Source: DTU089 sp964421815
GTDB taxonomy: Bacteria; Bacillota; Clostridia; Oscillospirales; Acutalibacteraceae
Direction: 5' to 3'
DNA length: 64,000 nt
Assembly (NCBI GenBank): GCA_964421815.1
Contig: CAYQYT010000010.1
Location: 1 to 64,000, forward strand
Shown here piece by piece: positions 1 through 8,028 of this stretch (the first letter of the stretch is position 1; every line of letters begins with the position of its first letter). The notes under the pieces are model-generated. The model saw nothing but the letters and a program-made list of their open reading frames with translations, did no database searches and was not told where the DNA came from. The position numbers were made by a program, and so were the translations under genes.

Positions 1-33
1 TTTTCGGTAAGTTTGTAGTCTTTCCTTTTTCAA

Positions 34-51
34 GGCTGTTTTTTTACAGCC
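34..51. terminator. Small hairpin at window start
   Basis: GGCTGT and ACAGCC pair around a T-rich loop, and CCCCTTTT follows on the plus strand. It lies just past the stop of the minus-strand ABC ATPase gene, where a transcript end is expected. No clear T-run follows on the minus strand, so it may instead end a plus-strand gene outside the window. Confidence 0.35.
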
Positions 52-93
52 CCTTTTCTGCGTCAATAAAAAAATATATATTATAATAGTTAA

Positions 94-852
94 TCAGCGA
101 GTGTATTTATATCGATAACTTTGTTCTTCTTTTAAATAATCCAATTCAATTCCAAAAGTTTTCTTTATTGCAGGCTCTTTATAAATATCGTATGGTGCTC
201 CATCCAAAGCAACCGAACCCTGATTCAAGACAATTATACGGTCAGAAAAAGCAAATGCAAGAGGCAAATCATGAAGTACCGCAACAATTCCTTTACCTTG
301 AGTTGAAAGTTTTTTTAAGGTTTTCATTACTTCCAACTGATGTGAAATATCAAGATAAGTTGTGGGCTCATCAAGGAGAATATAATCCGTATCCTGTGCT
401 AAAGCCATAGCAATATATACATTCTGTCTCATTCCGCCCGAGAGAGATGTAAGAGTTTTATCCGCTATTTCTGAAATCCCGAGTTCTTTAAGCGATTTTA
501 TTACTATGCTTTTATCAGTTTCGGTATAGCGACGAGGATAACTTAAATGAGGAAAACGACCGTGCATTACTAATTGACTGACAGTCATATCCGGTATGCT
601 TTTGCCCTGTGAAAGATAAGCAACTTTTTCGGCTATCTGCCGTTGAGAAAGTTTACTTATTTTTTCGGAATCAATAAAAACTTCCCCGGACAGTACCGGC
701 AAAATACCTATTAAAGTTTTAAGCATAGTACTTTTACCCGAGCCGTTGGGACCTATAACAGAAACAAACTCGGATTTAGAAAAAGAAAGGGAAACATCAG
801 TCAGAACCTGTTTCGTGCCATAGCCCGCACAAGTATTATAAAGTTCAAGCAA
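94..852 (-). CDS. ABC transporter ATP-binding protein, iron-complex type (FecE/FepC family)
   Basis: ATPase subunit of an iron-siderophore, haem or cobalamin type importer; it drives uptake by ATP hydrolysis on the inner face of the membrane. The 252 residues match the usual family length. Walker A GPNGSGKS is at 34-41, the Q-loop glutamine near 82, the signature LSGGMRQ at 137-143 and Walker B ILLDEP just after 157. The start is a TTG with GGAGG about 8 bases upstream, and it overlaps the end of the permease gene by 8 bases, so translation is probably coupled. It is the last gene of the operon. The substrate cannot be read from the sequence. Confidence 0.93.
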   Translation of the reverse strand: MLELYNTCAGYGTKQVLTDVSLSFSKSEFVSVIGPNGSGKSTMLKTLIGILPVLSGEVFIDSEKISKLSQRQIAEKVAYLSQGKSIPDMTVSQLVMHGRFPHLSYPRRYTETDKSIVIKSLKELGISEIADKTLTSLSGGMRQNVYIAMALAQDTDYILLDEPTTYLDISHQLEVMKTLKKLSTQGKGIVAVLHDLPLAFAFSDRIIVLNQGSVALDGAPYDIYKEPAIKKTFGIELDYLKEEQSYRYKYTR

Positions 853-1864
853 ATCTGTGTCCTCCCCTACTCTTTATAAGAATAAATACAAAGAATGGTG
901 CGCCGAGAAATGCCATAATTATACCCACCGGAATTTCGTAGGGAGAAAACAAGGTTCTCGCCCCCGTGTCGCACAGACAAACAAATGATGAACCGAAAAG
1001 TGCGCAAAGGGGCAAAAGCTGAGAAGATTTACTTCCGGCAACTCTTCTGACAGCATGGGGAACAATTAGCCCCACAAATGATAACAATCCGGCAAGTGTT
1101 ACGGCACACCCTGCTAAAACAGCGGCAAACATTAAAAAGATTGTGCGAAAAACAGATGTGTTCATTCCGAGAGACCTTGCGGTATCTTCCCCAAGAGTTA
1201 ATACATCCAGCTCCTTTGTAAGAGTGAACAAAACAACAAGAGAAACAAATATTAAAGCCATCGATGGAAAAAGACGACTGTATGTTACTGTCGAAAAATC
1301 CCCTACCTTAAAATCGTTACTCATCACTCCAACCTCGGGAATAAATGTAACAACTGCACTTGAAACAGCATTTAAAAAACTGTTTACTGCCACACCTAAC
1401 AAAATCAATGTGCCACGGGAAGCGTTTATTCTCCGAGCCAGAAGGTTGATCGCCATCACTGTAATAAACGCGCCTACAAAGGCAATAGCAGAAAACTGTA
1501 AACCACCGTAAATACCTAAAGCGGTACAAATAGTAACAGCAAGACCCGCCCCTGCATTTACACCGATAATACTCGGGGAAGCCAGACGATTTGCAAGCAC
1601 TCCCTGTATTACGGCACCGGCAACTGAAAGTGCCGCACCGCAAACAAGAGCCGCGGCGGTTCTCGGAAGCCGTACATAAATAAAAATTCTACCGTCAGCA
1701 GTTTGGGCTAATCCTTTTGATAATGCGGACAGAATACCCGACAGGGAAAGTTTTGTGCCCCCGAAAAAAATTCCGATAAAAAATGCCGCAACTAAAAATA
1801 AAAAGCCTATGGAATAAAGCGTTTTAATTTTATTCTTCGAGCAGAATTTCAACAAGTTGTTCAT
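845..1864 (-). CDS. ABC transporter permease, FecCD family
   Basis: Membrane permease of an iron-complex importer. The 339 residues form about nine or ten hydrophobic segments, the first at roughly 17-35. Family features include RLPRTAAALVCGAALSVAGA near 65-85 and the cytoplasmic loop GLIVPHAVRR near 265 that contacts the ATPase. Only one permease gene is present, so the channel would be a homodimer as in BtuC-type importers. The start lies inside the preceding binding-protein gene (35-base overlap), and the end overlaps the ATPase gene by 8 bases. This tight packing indicates one transcript. Confidence 0.93.
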   Translation of the reverse strand: MNNLLKFCSKNKIKTLYSIGFLFLVAAFFIGIFFGGTKLSLSGILSALSKGLAQTADGRIFIYVRLPRTAAALVCGAALSVAGAVIQGVLANRLASPSIIGVNAGAGLAVTICTALGIYGGLQFSAIAFVGAFITVMAINLLARRINASRGTLILLGVAVNSFLNAVSSAVVTFIPEVGVMSNDFKVGDFSTVTYSRLFPSMALIFVSLVVLFTLTKELDVLTLGEDTARSLGMNTSVFRTIFLMFAAVLAGCAVTLAGLLSFVGLIVPHAVRRVAGSKSSQLLPLCALFGSSFVCLCDTGARTLFSPYEIPVGIIMAFLGAPFFVFILIKSRGGHRFA

Positions 1865-2795
1865 AAGCCAATGCCCATTTTGCGTTGGGTTTTAGATTAA
1901 ATAATTTTCTGTCCATAATGTGCAGGCGATTATTTTCAACCGCCTCAAGCTTACCCCACGCAGGGTTTTCCTCCATAGTTTTAGTTAAATTCTTTTGTGC
2001 GGCAACATCGTCGCCCATTGATACTGCAAAAATCCTGTAAGGTTCTTGACGTATTATACTTTCAACACTCAAGTTTTCGAGCAAGGTTACATCGCTGTCC
2101 GCAATATTGATACAGCCTATGTCTTTAAGCATTTCACCTAAAACCGTACCATCGCTTCCCTTTGCTTTGAGAAGATTTGCAGAAGTTCTTAGTAACAACA
2201 CGGTGCGTTTTTCGTCAGACAGATTTTTTTCCGAAAAATCGCTTTTAATCTTTTCAATTTGTTCTTTTACTTTTAAACCGTTTTGTTCGTATAAATCCTT
2301 TCTGCCCGTAATATCAGTACAGATATCAAGCATGGAAAGGTAATCGTAAAAGGTATCAACATCAAAATATGCAACCGCAATTCCCGCGTTCTCCAACGTT
2401 TCTTTCATTTCCACATCGGCGGCAGTTGAAGAACTTGCAATAACAAAATCCGGATCCGCCGAAAGCAGAATTTCAAGATTTGGAGAATGGGCGCCGCCCA
2501 AGTTCACAGCATTGGGTAAATCAAGACCGAAATCCTCCCACGCATCTTCTGCCGCGGCACAAAGAGTGCCCCCTGCCAATACCCAAGTATCTGCAAAGCT
2601 ACCGAGCATAGCGGCAACCCTCTGAGGATTTTTATTAACGGTAACGGTTCTGTCAAGGGCATCCGTAAAAGTTACGTAATCTCCCGTATCCGTGCCCCCA
2701 TCCTTTACGGCACATCCCGAAAATACGGCTACCAAAAGTACAAAAACCATTACCAAACAAAATATTTTATTAACCAATAAGTTTCTTTTCAACAT
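1830..2795 (-). CDS. ABC transporter substrate-binding lipoprotein, iron-complex type
   Basis: Extracytoplasmic receptor of the importer. A signal peptide of about 28 residues ends in a lipobox (VFSGC), so the protein should be lipid-anchored outside the membrane. The body has the helical-backbone receptor fold: TDALDRTVTVNKNPQRVAAM near the start, the LSADPDFVIASSS segment, and a single long-helix linker. I chose the ATG at 2795 over a TTG two codons earlier. It starts inside the upstream reductase gene (26-base overlap). The ligand could be a siderophore, haem or a corrinoid; the adjacent sirohaem enzyme does not settle which. Confidence 0.9.
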   Translation of the reverse strand: MLKRNLLVNKIFCLVMVFVLLVAVFSGCAVKDGGTDTGDYVTFTDALDRTVTVNKNPQRVAAMLGSFADTWVLAGGTLCAAAEDAWEDFGLDLPNAVNLGGAHSPNLEILLSADPDFVIASSSTAADVEMKETLENAGIAVAYFDVDTFYDYLSMLDICTDITGRKDLYEQNGLKVKEQIEKIKSDFSEKNLSDEKRTVLLLRTSANLLKAKGSDGTVLGEMLKDIGCINIADSDVTLLENLSVESIIRQEPYRIFAVSMGDDVAAQKNLTKTMEENPAWGKLEAVENNRLHIMDRKLFNLKPNAKWALAYEQLVEILLEE

Positions 2796-3695
2796 AATCA
2801 AAGCCCAATCTGTTTACTGTGTCTGCAAAACGTTCTCCCTTAATCCCTTCGTCGCGGAAAAGAATTAGTGTCTTTTCAAGAACGTCCATGACTTCTTCTT
2901 CGGAAGTAAAAATCTTTGACAAGGGTTTACCCATGGCAGTTTTTTTGCCCCATCTGCCACCTATACATACCTTGTAACCCTCGGTCGCTTCTTCAAATGC
3001 ACCAAAGGGGCACTTACTGTGACAGCGACCGCATTTGTTGCAGATTTCCGAGTCAATACTGATTTTGCCGTCAACAAGGGAAGGTGCTTTCATGGGGCAG
3101 TTCATTTTAACAACACATTTCTTACAGCCCCGCATTTTTCCGTATCTGGTGTGAAAATACGTTGTCCGATTACACCGAAGTCGTTAAGGTCGGGCTTTAC
3201 GCAGTTATTCGGGCAACCGCCAACAGCTATTTTAAACTTGTGCGGAAGAGCAACATCACCATAGCCGACAAAAAATCTTTCATGTATTTTTCTGCTTAAA
3301 GAATAGGTATCTATAAGACCGAATTGACAAGTTGTTCCTTTGCATGAAACAACGGGACGAATTTTTGCTCCCGTGCCGCCGGTTTGAAGTCCCCTCTCTT
3401 TTAAATACATTACAAGAGCAGGAATCTTATCGTAGGAAACACCTTGAATTTCCAAGGTCATTCTGCTTGTAAGACTTATTTCCGAGGAGCCGAAAATCTC
3501 GGATGCCTCTGCAATTATTTTATGTTCAGCCGCAGTAATTTTACCGTTACCGGTAATAACACGCACATTAAAAACATCTTCAAAACGCTTGTCCCTCAGA
3601 CAACCGAGACTTTTAACCTTTGCAATCTGCTCCGCAGTTAATTTGCCGTTTTTCGGTGTCATTCCAAGAGCCTCGAAATCTTTTAAATTATCCAT
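2770..3695 (-). pseudogene. Sirohaem nitrite/sulfite-reductase-like protein, frameshifted into two halves
   Basis: Two adjacent reading frames together make one small nitrite/sulfite reductase-like protein. The first half (3102-3695, 197 residues) has the half-domain and the sirohaem/4Fe-4S cysteines in CKGTTCQFG and GGCPNNC. The second half (2770-3135) resumes with RGCKKC and carries a ferredoxin-like cluster (CNKCGRCHSKCPFGAF) and the C-terminal domain. In the first frame the text ...DTEKC runs into nonsense at the four-G run at 3127-3133. One missing base there would restore EKC-RGCKKC. It has its own promoter and precedes the ABC genes. The break may be a real mutation, an assembly indel or, less likely, recoding. 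Confidence 0.85.
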
Positions 3696-3743
3696 TTTTT
3701 ATATCTCCGTTCAACTATTTTAATTAATAAAATTAACTTAGAT

Positions 3744-3772
3744 ATGTTAGCATAATCGTTGTTTGGTGTCAA
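3744..3772 (-). promoter_or_regulatory. Sigma-A promoter for the reductase/ABC operon
   Basis: On the minus strand TTGACA (3767-3772) is followed by a 17-base spacer and TAACAT (3744-3749). It lies about 50 bases upstream of the reductase start. No Fur-like 19-bp palindrome was recognised in the leader, so iron control is not evident. Confidence 0.7.
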
Positions 3773-3914
3773 CTTAGTATTAACCGTATTGTTGCATAAT
3801 AAACTAATCATACTTTGTGTGTTTATTAGATGTATTTTCTTTCATTCTCCGTAAACTTTGTAAAATTTTCATTTTTTATTATTTTATAAAAAGGATACTA
3901 TACAGAAAACGGGC

Positions 3915-3953
3915 AAGCAGTGCGTAAATCCGGTTCGGGCTTACGCACTGCTT
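3915..3953 (-). terminator. Terminator after rsiV
   Basis: A perfect 13-bp stem (AAGCAGTGCGTAA with its complement) lies directly after the rsiV stop, with a GC-rich loop. A modest T-tract follows on both strands, so it could end transcripts from either side. Confidence 0.75.
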
Positions 3954-3968
3954 TGCTTTTTGGCGTTA

Positions 3969-4862
3969 TTATGAAATAACATCTATAAACTCCGGTTTCA
4001 AAATATCTCTGATTACATCTTTGTCTATAACAAATTCGGGAGTTCCCATTGAGCCGGGACCAACCTCGTATTTGTCAAATACAATTACTAATTTGCCGTT
4101 TTTATTCCAATAGAAATTATGGTCCGCACTGACAGAAGCAAATTCTTCCCCTATCCCGCTGTTATTTATCCAATACGAGATGTTTTCATTGTTTGCAATC
4201 TGCTCCGCCATTTGTTTTTTGATTTCTGCCACAAGAATATCGGAAAATTTATCGGTATCGAACAGATCGCCAAGTTCCACAATCTTTCCTTGCTTTTTAT
4301 CAATATGATAAAATTTTAAATAGGTATTACTGCTTGCCGCCGTTTCGCTTACGGACAATTTGAGAGTAAACCACCGCTCTGTATTTGTTATCACTTCATA
4401 GTCAACGTGGATGGAGCCATAACCGTTATTTCCGTCTAGTTCAAGGTCTTTGTAAAACTGATTTACAAGAGCGGTTGTAAGCTCGCTGACGTCTTTGTTT
4501 ATATAATCAACAGCTTCGCTCTCTTCATTTTCTATTTGCGGTACTTTAATATCCATTTCATGTTTATCATCCTCGTAAATATAATTACGGATTGTTACCA
4601 CCCGAACAATATCGCCGAGCACGGGAATTTGTTCCAGAGCCCGTGCGTATGTCACGCTCACATTGGGCAATAGGAAAAGCATTATGAAAACAGAGAAAAC
4701 CGCAGCCGCTGCAATACGGGGGAATATACGAATATGTTTTATAACGGGTTTCTTTTCAGGCAAAGTTGAAAGTGTTTGTTCCATACGTTCTTTTACAGAA
4801 TCGGGAATGTCCGTCTTTTCTTCTATAACTTTGTTTCTTAAATATTTATCAAAATCATTCAT
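3969..4862 (-). CDS. rsiV: Anti-sigma factor RsiV (DUF4179/DUF3298)
   Basis: Membrane anti-sigma factor expected to hold the ECF sigma factor encoded just upstream. The 297 residues comprise a cytoplasmic N-terminus of about 45, one membrane helix near 48-66 (PRIAAAAVFSVFIMLFLLP), and an extracellular DUF3298-type domain. The C-terminal stretch NGKLVIVFDKYEVGPGSMG closely resembles Bacillus subtilis RsiV as I recall it, and YARALEQIPVLGDIVRVVT after the helix is also family-typical. In B. subtilis the RsiV outer domain binds lysozyme, which triggers its cleavage; the same role here is an inference. The start overlaps the sigma gene stop as ATGA, so the pair is made together. Confidence 0.88.
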   Translation of the reverse strand: MNDFDKYLRNKVIEEKTDIPDSVKERMEQTLSTLPEKKPVIKHIRIFPRIAAAAVFSVFIMLFLLPNVSVTYARALEQIPVLGDIVRVVTIRNYIYEDDKHEMDIKVPQIENEESEAVDYINKDVSELTTALVNQFYKDLELDGNNGYGSIHVDYEVITNTERWFTLKLSVSETAASSNTYLKFYHIDKKQGKIVELGDLFDTDKFSDILVAEIKKQMAEQIANNENISYWINNSGIGEEFASVSADHNFYWNKNGKLVIVFDKYEVGPGSMGTPEFVIDKDVIRDILKPEFIDVIS

Positions 4863-5353
4863 CTGTTAAAATCCTCCTTCAAAATTTCTCGCAACATCTT
4901 TCGGGCACGTGAAAGTTGCTTTTTAACAGTTACCGTATTCGTGCTTGTAATTTGTGCGATTTTTGATACCGAAAGATTTTCATAATAAAACAGTACAACA
5001 ACGGTACGGTACGGTTGTTTAAGGCTGTTAACAGCTTCCTGAACGGTAAGCCTTGCGGTTATTTCATTTTCGGGATTGTCATACGGAATGTCCGGTGTTT
5101 CCTCCATGGGTAGAATTTTTGAATTTTTACGAATCATTTCAACGGCTGTATTGTGAACAATACGCAATATCCACGGCTTAAAAGAATTTTCGTTTTTCAG
5201 TGTGTCTAAATTTTTATAGGCTCGGTATATGGATTCGCTGAGGATTTCGCCTGCATCTGAATCGTTCCTGACAATAGAAAAAGCCAAAGAATACATTGCT
5301 TTTTCACAAAGCCGTATATATTCGCAAAATGTTTCTTTGTCGGTCAAATTCAT
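4859..5353 (-). CDS. sigV: ECF RNA polymerase sigma factor, SigV-like
   Basis: Extracytoplasmic-function sigma factor of 164 residues. Region 2 holds SLAFSIVRNDSDAGEILSESIYRAYKNL and region 4 carries a helix-turn-helix in ENLSVSKIAQITSTNTVTVKKQLSRARKML. The start chosen is the ATG at 5353. It shares its A with the TGA stop of the SGNH gene (TGATG) and has GGGGAG just upstream; a longer reading from 5401 would run backwards into that gene without a ribosome site. Pairing with RsiV makes SigV the best name. It probably activates this operon and others after envelope attack. Confidence 0.9.
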   Translation of the reverse strand: MNLTDKETFCEYIRLCEKAMYSLAFSIVRNDSDAGEILSESIYRAYKNLDTLKNENSFKPWILRIVHNTAVEMIRKNSKILPMEETPDIPYDNPENEITARLTVQEAVNSLKQPYRTVVVLFYYENLSVSKIAQITSTNTVTVKKQLSRARKMLREILKEDFNR

Positions 5354-6165
5354 CACTCCCCGATTAGTGAAGCCGTCTGTCTTATAATCCATTCGCCCCA
5401 CTCTTTATAATACTTAGCATAAAGATGTGTGCTGTCCTCCGATTTATCGGCAGATAATCCACCCGCTTCATCATCGAACAAAACATTTGCGTCAAGATAA
5501 AATATGCGCTTACCGTCAGCAAGCTTTGATATTTCTGTGTTTAATCCGTTAATAGCAATATTGTTTACCACCTTATCACTATCCGAGCGACTTTTTGAAA
5601 CGTGCAGATTTGCCTGAATAAAAATAACAGCATTAGGTTGTTTGTCTTTTATAAATTCAATCAATTCACTGTATTTTTCGGCGGTGCTGCTAAATTTGTA
5701 TCCCACTTCATTGATGCCGAGCATTATATATATTTTACCATACTTTTTGCTATTCAGCAACTCCGTCAAAGTCACCTTACCGACGTTGGGAACAGACACA
5801 GGCTTTTTATGAATGTTGTAAACACTCATTCCCACTGTACAAAAATAGTCTGCGCCGTCGATATTTGCATACTCCATAAGTCCTACCGTCCTTGAATCAC
5901 CGATGAATAAAGCATCATCCATAGAAATATCGCAGTTCGCTTGTGTTGTTATATTTTCTGTTTCGGAACTACCCACCATTTCAGTAGAGATTGTATCTTC
6001 CGATGTTTCTTTGGGAGTCAATACAATATCGTTTTGTGTTACCGAACTGTTGTTGGTTTCTGTTCCGGAGTCTGCAGACGGAGTTTTCCAAAAGATCATA
6101 AACAGTATAATGCCAACAATTATAAAGCATAAGGACAGAATCGTAACTAAATTTGACTTTTTCAT
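5353..6165 (-). CDS. Membrane-anchored SGNH-family esterase/acyltransferase partner
   Basis: The 270 residues comprise an N-terminal membrane anchor at about 8-26, a Ser/Thr-rich linker to residue 75, and an SGNH hydrolase domain outside the cell. Block I is FIGDSRT (Ser91), block III is GINE (Asn152), and block V is DSTH (Asp244, His247), so the catalytic set looks complete. Together with the upstream MBOAT gene it resembles two-part O-acetylation systems, in which the MBOAT moves acetyl across the membrane and the SGNH protein transfers it to a wall polymer (PatA/PatB or DltB/DltD logic). The gap to the MBOAT gene is 12 bases, and its stop is shared with the sigV start. Confidence 0.8.
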   Translation of the reverse strand: MKKSNLVTILSLCFIIVGIILFMIFWKTPSADSGTETNNSSVTQNDIVLTPKETSEDTISTEMVGSSETENITTQANCDISMDDALFIGDSRTVGLMEYANIDGADYFCTVGMSVYNIHKKPVSVPNVGKVTLTELLNSKKYGKIYIMLGINEVGYKFSSTAEKYSELIEFIKDKQPNAVIFIQANLHVSKSRSDSDKVVNNIAINGLNTEISKLADGKRIFYLDANVLFDDEAGGLSADKSEDSTHLYAKYYKEWGEWIIRQTASLIGE

Positions 6166-6177
6166 TTTTTTTACCTC

Positions 6178-7572
6178 TCAAAATCTAAAATATAAAAACG
6201 GATCATCAAAGCCACGGTACATACAATAGATGCTTGCACCGAATATTACTGCAAGAAGCAAGCCTATAATGACGCGGCTTTTGATTCGTTTCAAAATACG
6301 GAACGGTAATCTTGTTGAAAACAATATACCTGCGATAAAAAACGGATAATACAAGTTCAAGTATTTTAGGTAGTCATACCTAAATATCGACCAGACGCCT
6401 TGGCCGAAAAACGGAAACAACCGGGTAAAAAACACCCCAAGCTGCCCCATATCATCAATAGCGAATATTGCCCAAGTAATCGGAATCAATATGAGCATAT
6501 AAAGGTGGGCAATGACAGGCATTTTATTAAGATATTTTCCTATAAAGAATTTCTCAAGCATTATGATTATAAACAGAACCAAACCCCATAAAACAAAATT
6601 ATATCCCGCGCCGTGCCATAATCCTGTAAGCAACCATATGATAAGCAGATTTCTGACAGTGGTAATTTTGCCGTTGCGATTTCCTCCGAGAGGAATATAT
6701 ACATACTCTCTGAACCATGACCCAAGCGTTATATGCCACCGCCGCCAAAATTCTGTCATTGTAAGGCTGGTGTATGGATGGTCAAAGTTTTTCGGCAGCT
6801 TAAATCCGAGCATCTTTCCAAGTCCGATTGCCATTAAGGAATAGCCAAAGAAATCAAAGTATATTTGAAAAGAAAATGCAAATATCGCCATCCAGGCAAG
6901 GGGTGTAGATATACTTTCAAACCCGATTGCACAAGTCTGCGACCACAGTTTTCCGATAGGATTAGCAAGCAATACCTTTAATCCCAAACCGAAAATAAAC
7001 ACTCCCATACCTTTCAGCACAGATGATACTTTGATTTCCCGTTTATACAGTTCTTTTTCAACTTGACCGTAAGTGACAATCGGACCGGCAATAAGTTGCT
7101 CAAACATTGAAATATATACAGCATATCTAAGCAAACTTCTTTCTGCTTTTGCATTTCCTCTGTAAACATCAACAATGTACGAAATGCCTTGAAAGGTGTA
7201 AAAAGAAATGCCTATAGGCAATACAATATCTGCCGTAAAATTAAAGTTCGGATTTAATCTGCCCATTTCATCTATTACAAAACCGGAATACTTAAAAACG
7301 GCAAAATTGATTAAATGAAAAATTATGCCTGTGGCTAATAACACCTTCTTGCGTGCCGGAAATTTTTCAATCCATATACCAACGGCAAAATCCACAATAA
7401 TACTGAGTACTAACAATAAAAAATGTTCGGGGTTATGGATCGTGCCTATAAAGTAAAAACATAAACTGCCGATAAACAATACAAAATTCTTAATTTTCTC
7501 AGGTACAATATAGTAGCATACAAAAAATATCGGCATAAAAATAAAGATAAATTGTAAACTGCTGAATACCAT
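6178..7572 (-). CDS. MBOAT-family membrane O-acyltransferase (DltB/AlgI/PatA-like)
   Basis: Polytopic membrane acyltransferase of 464 residues, the usual length for AlgI/DltB proteins. Family marks are PIGISFYTFQGISYIVDVYRG near 119-139, EFWRRWHITLGSWFREYVYIPLGG near 274-297, and LLTGLWHGAGYN with the likely catalytic His320. The ATG at 7572 is preferred over an upstream in-frame start because hydrophobic sequence begins there and GGTGG precedes it. It is first in the operon with the SGNH protein, SigV and RsiV. Lysozyme-type control suggests peptidoglycan O-acetylation, but teichoic acid or exopolysaccharide substrates are possible. Confidence 0.85.
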   Translation of the reverse strand: MVFSSLQFIFIFMPIFFVCYYIVPEKIKNFVLFIGSLCFYFIGTIHNPEHFLLLVLSIIVDFAVGIWIEKFPARKKVLLATGIIFHLINFAVFKYSGFVIDEMGRLNPNFNFTADIVLPIGISFYTFQGISYIVDVYRGNAKAERSLLRYAVYISMFEQLIAGPIVTYGQVEKELYKREIKVSSVLKGMGVFIFGLGLKVLLANPIGKLWSQTCAIGFESISTPLAWMAIFAFSFQIYFDFFGYSLMAIGLGKMLGFKLPKNFDHPYTSLTMTEFWRRWHITLGSWFREYVYIPLGGNRNGKITTVRNLLIIWLLTGLWHGAGYNFVLWGLVLFIIIMLEKFFIGKYLNKMPVIAHLYMLILIPITWAIFAIDDMGQLGVFFTRLFPFFGQGVWSIFRYDYLKYLNLYYPFFIAGILFSTRLPFRILKRIKSRVIIGLLLAVIFGASIYCMYRGFDDPFLYFRF

Positions 7573-8028
7573 AATCGCACCACCGTTTCGCTGTTCTGAA
7601 ATATAGATGCACGGGCAATATAAAAGGTGACACACAAATTTATTTTTTGCAAAAAAATCAGCGACAGAGGTTTACTCTCCGCCGCCTTGGTGCGCATACC
7701 GTGTTAATCAATTCTGCATTTCCGGAAAATCAAACTTGATACATCGATTTTGTATTACCGGTAACACTTCGCCAAACAACCTCAAAGTTCTGGAAAAGTG
7801 AGCTGAAGAACTTTAAAACGCCGGTAAAAAGAAAAAAAGAATGCGAAAATAGAAGAGAAGAAATTTCATTTCTCTTTATTTTTCAAGGCTCTGACACCTT
7901 TTTAATTCGTTCAAAACAAGTGACAAAAAGGCATTACCGACTTCAAAAGTCAGCAACACCTTTTTCGTAGAGAACAAATCAGTTGAAATCGTAGTGAAAC
8001 TTTATTAAAACTTAATCAATATTATATC
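7573..8028. other. Gene-free interval with hairpins between the MBOAT operon and the beta-helix gene
   Basis: No convincing gene in 456 bases. It holds a perfect 10-bp palindrome TTACCGGTAA at 7755-7764 and an inverted repeat AAAGTTCT/AGAACTTT at 7784-7814. A terminator-like hairpin follows further right. The SigV-operon promoter must lie near 7573-7720, but I could not pick an ECF-type -35/-10 pair with confidence. Confidence 0.6.
7925..7965 (-). terminator. Terminator of the beta-helix gene
   Basis: An imperfect long stem: AAAAAGG...GACTT pairs with AAGTC...CCTTTTT, ending in a T-run on either strand. It lies about 65 bases past the stop of the beta-helix gene. Confidence 0.55.

Noticed and set aside
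3102..3135. Programmed frameshift in the reductase gene
   Set aside because: The slip site is only four G with no visible stimulatory hairpin or internal ribosome site, so mutation or an assembly indel is more likely.
7573..7760. SigV-type promoter before the MBOAT gene
   Set aside because: ECF promoters usually have an AAC-containing -35 and a CGTC-like -10. I found no pair at good spacing, so autoregulation is expected but not claimed from sequence.
7755..7764. Palindrome TTACCGGTAA as an operator
   Set aside because: Perfect but only 10 bp and about 180 bases from the nearest gene start, with no second copy in a promoter. It is noted only.
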